Positions 5,597 to 6,176 of a stretch of 6,176 nt of DNA are shown in pieces. The position numbers and the translations under genes are program-made. The number at the start of each line of letters is the position of its first letter. Within the stretch, counting starts at the first letter, position 1. The notes under the pieces are model-generated. The model worked only from the letters and a program-made list of their open reading frames with translations, searched no databases and had not been told where the DNA came from. Source of the stretch: Oscillospiraceae bacterium (GTDB taxonomy: Bacteria > Bacillota > Clostridia > Oscillospirales > Oscillospiraceae); assembly GCA_902765975.1 (NCBI GenBank), contig CACXBO010000070.1:1-6176 (forward strand), written 5' to 3'.

Positions 5597-5856
5597 TATG
5601 CCTCGGCCTCTTTCAGAAGAGCCTCCTCAAGCGCAAGAGAGATCTGATCCGGGCAGGAGGTGCTTCGCGGACCGCACTTCGTTCCTCGAAGGATGGGGAT
5701 TATCTCCTCGGCGCGGCGACCGAGAATAAGGGCGCGGATACCTCTGAGATTTCCGCTGCAGCCGCCGGTTATGCGTATATCCTTTATAACACCGCGCTCA
5801 AGCTCTATTTCGTATTTTGTGGAGCAGACTCCCTTGGGATAATAAACAGTAGTCAT
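5596..5856 (-). CDS. Stand-alone TSCPD-domain protein with four conserved cysteines
   Basis: An 86-aa protein of the uncharacterised four-Cys TSCPD family common in Firmicutes; the same domain occurs at the C-terminus of some B12-dependent ribonucleotide reductases (family knowledge). Visible motifs are YPKGVCSTKYE (5-15), TGGCSGN (30-36) and CGPRSTSCPDQIS (61-73), giving cysteines C11, C33, C61 and C68, a plausible metal or redox site (inference). No membrane segment. I choose the ATG at 5856-5854 because AGGAG (5868-5864) lies 7 nt before it. A longer frame from a GTG at 5880 would read through that ribosome binding site (encoding the odd stretch ERRKK) and would begin at or before the predicted transcription start near 5875. 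It is the first gene of an operon with the HAD phosphatase, joined by a TAATG overlap. Function is unknown; the coupling hints that the two act together or are needed in fixed ratio. Confidence 0.9.
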   Translation of the reverse strand: MTTVYYPKGVCSTKYEIELERGVIKDIRITGGCSGNLRGIRALILGRRAEEIIPILRGTKCGPRSTSCPDQISLALEEALLKEAEA

Positions 5857-5863
5857 TTTCTTT

Positions 5864-5868
5864 CTCCT
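5864..5868 (-). promoter_or_regulatory. Ribosome binding site that decides the TSCPD gene start
   Basis: AGGAG on the minus strand, 7 nt before the ATG at 5856. It lies within the extension that would be coding if the upstream GTG (5880) were used, so it argues for the shorter 86-aa product. Confidence 0.8.
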
Positions 5869-5881
5869 CTCGTTTTTCACA

Positions 5882-5910
5882 ATTATAATGCCGCGGCGCG
5901 AAAAAGTAAA
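5882..5910 (-). promoter_or_regulatory. Probable promoter of the TSCPD-HAD phosphatase operon
   Basis: Minus strand TTTACT (5910-5905, 4 of 6), 17 nt GC-rich spacer, TATAAT (5887-5882, perfect). Expected transcription start near 5875, about 20 nt before the TSCPD ATG. The -10 sits in the palindrome ATTATAAT, so a TATAAT is also present on the plus strand (5884-5889), but that copy has no convincing -35. Confidence 0.65.
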
Positions 5911-5961
5911 TGGGTAATATCGCAGCCAGGCGTCTCATAGTTTTAACGGGAGGTACGAAAG

Positions 5962-6176
5962 ATGAATAATAAGAAAGGGAAAATACTTCGCGTATACCTG
6001 AAGCTTGCGGCGCCTGTCCTCGCGGTCCTCACTGCGACGGGGGCTATGCTTTTTGCCTCGTCGGGGATAGGGGCGAGAGCGAAGGAGCTGTTCTGGAGCT
6101 CAGAGCTGCCGGAGCTCATCATATCGGCGGAGCTCGGAGCAAAGGCGAAGATAGAGCGATTGAAGGAGCCTGAGCC
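5962..6176 (+). CDS. N-terminus of a membrane-anchored protein of unknown function, cut by window edge
   Basis: An open frame of 71 codons from the ATG at 5962 runs off the right edge. A strong GGGAGG (5948-5953) lies 8 nt upstream, which supports a real gene. The product starts with a basic stretch (MNNKKGKILRVYLK, 1-14), then a hydrophobic segment at about 15-32 (LAAPVLAVLTATGAML and following), then a charged region with ELPELIISAELGAKAKIERL (48-67) likely to be helical. This is the layout of an N-in signal anchor or uncleaved signal peptide with an extracytoplasmic body; no clear signal-peptidase site stands out. I do not recognise the family. Clostridial SpoIIP proteins (sporulation peptidoglycan hydrolases) can begin in a loosely similar way, but no diagnostic motif is in view, so this is only a guess. 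It is divergent from the TSCPD operon. Confidence 0.75.
   Translation, partial: MNNKKGKILRVYLKLAAPVLAVLTATGAMLFASSGIGARAKELFWSSELPELIISAELGAKAKIERLKEPE

Noticed and set aside
5354..5729. Two plus-strand frames (97 and 113 codons) opposite the HAD phosphatase and TSCPD genes
   Set aside because: They are antisense shadows of two well-supported minus-strand genes.
5857..5880. An eight-codon N-terminal extension of the TSCPD protein from a GTG at 5880
   Set aside because: The extension contains the Shine-Dalgarno of the ATG at 5856 and would begin at or before the predicted transcription start.

Overview
This window looks like chromosomal DNA from a low-redundancy, moderately GC-rich member of the Bacillota (Clostridia, probably an Oscillospirales/Ruminococcaceae-type anaerobe). 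The assignment is an inference. It rests on the gene order hrcA-grpE-dnaK, a perfect CIRCE operator, strong AGGAGG-type ribosome binding sites before nearly every gene, a DnaK without the nucleotide-binding-domain insert found in Gram-negative homologues, and a stand-alone four-cysteine TSCPD protein next to a HAD phosphatase. Nothing here looks like a mobile element, CRISPR array, tRNA or rRNA.

Left part (1-2430, all minus strand): the class I heat-shock operon, read right to left as promoter + CIRCE, hrcA, grpE, dnaK. dnaK runs off the left edge after 241 codons; dnaJ, if present, lies outside. hrcA and grpE overlap and grpE probably starts at a GTG rather than the upstream ATG. HrcA represses its own operon at CIRCE; GrpE is the nucleotide exchange factor for DnaK.

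Middle (2461-2881, minus strand): a monocistronic cold-shock protein gene. It has a full-consensus promoter, a roughly 110-nt leader holding a terminator-like hairpin followed by T7, and a textbook terminator after the stop. Heat-shock and cold-shock genes therefore lie head to tail, separated by one terminator. The leader hairpin is the most interesting signal in the window, because it suggests that csp expression is set by conditional termination or an RNA thermoswitch.

Right-centre (2900-4943, plus strand): divergent from csp, a two-gene operon of a GT4 glycosyltransferase and a PlsC-like acyltransferase with an 11-bp overlap, probably making or remodelling a membrane glycolipid. It converges on a minus-strand operon (5910-4952) of a TSCPD protein and a HAD-IA phosphatase joined by a TAATG stop/start overlap. 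The convergent genes share one perfect 15-bp hairpin that encodes the last codons of both and should terminate in both directions.

Right edge (5962-6176, plus strand): the start of a membrane-anchored protein of unknown function, divergent from the TSCPD operon.

I found no clear evidence of an entirely new multi-gene system. The region is mostly housekeeping; the novelty is regulatory (the csp leader, the shared coding terminator) and in poorly characterised families (TSCPD, GT4-acyltransferase pair).
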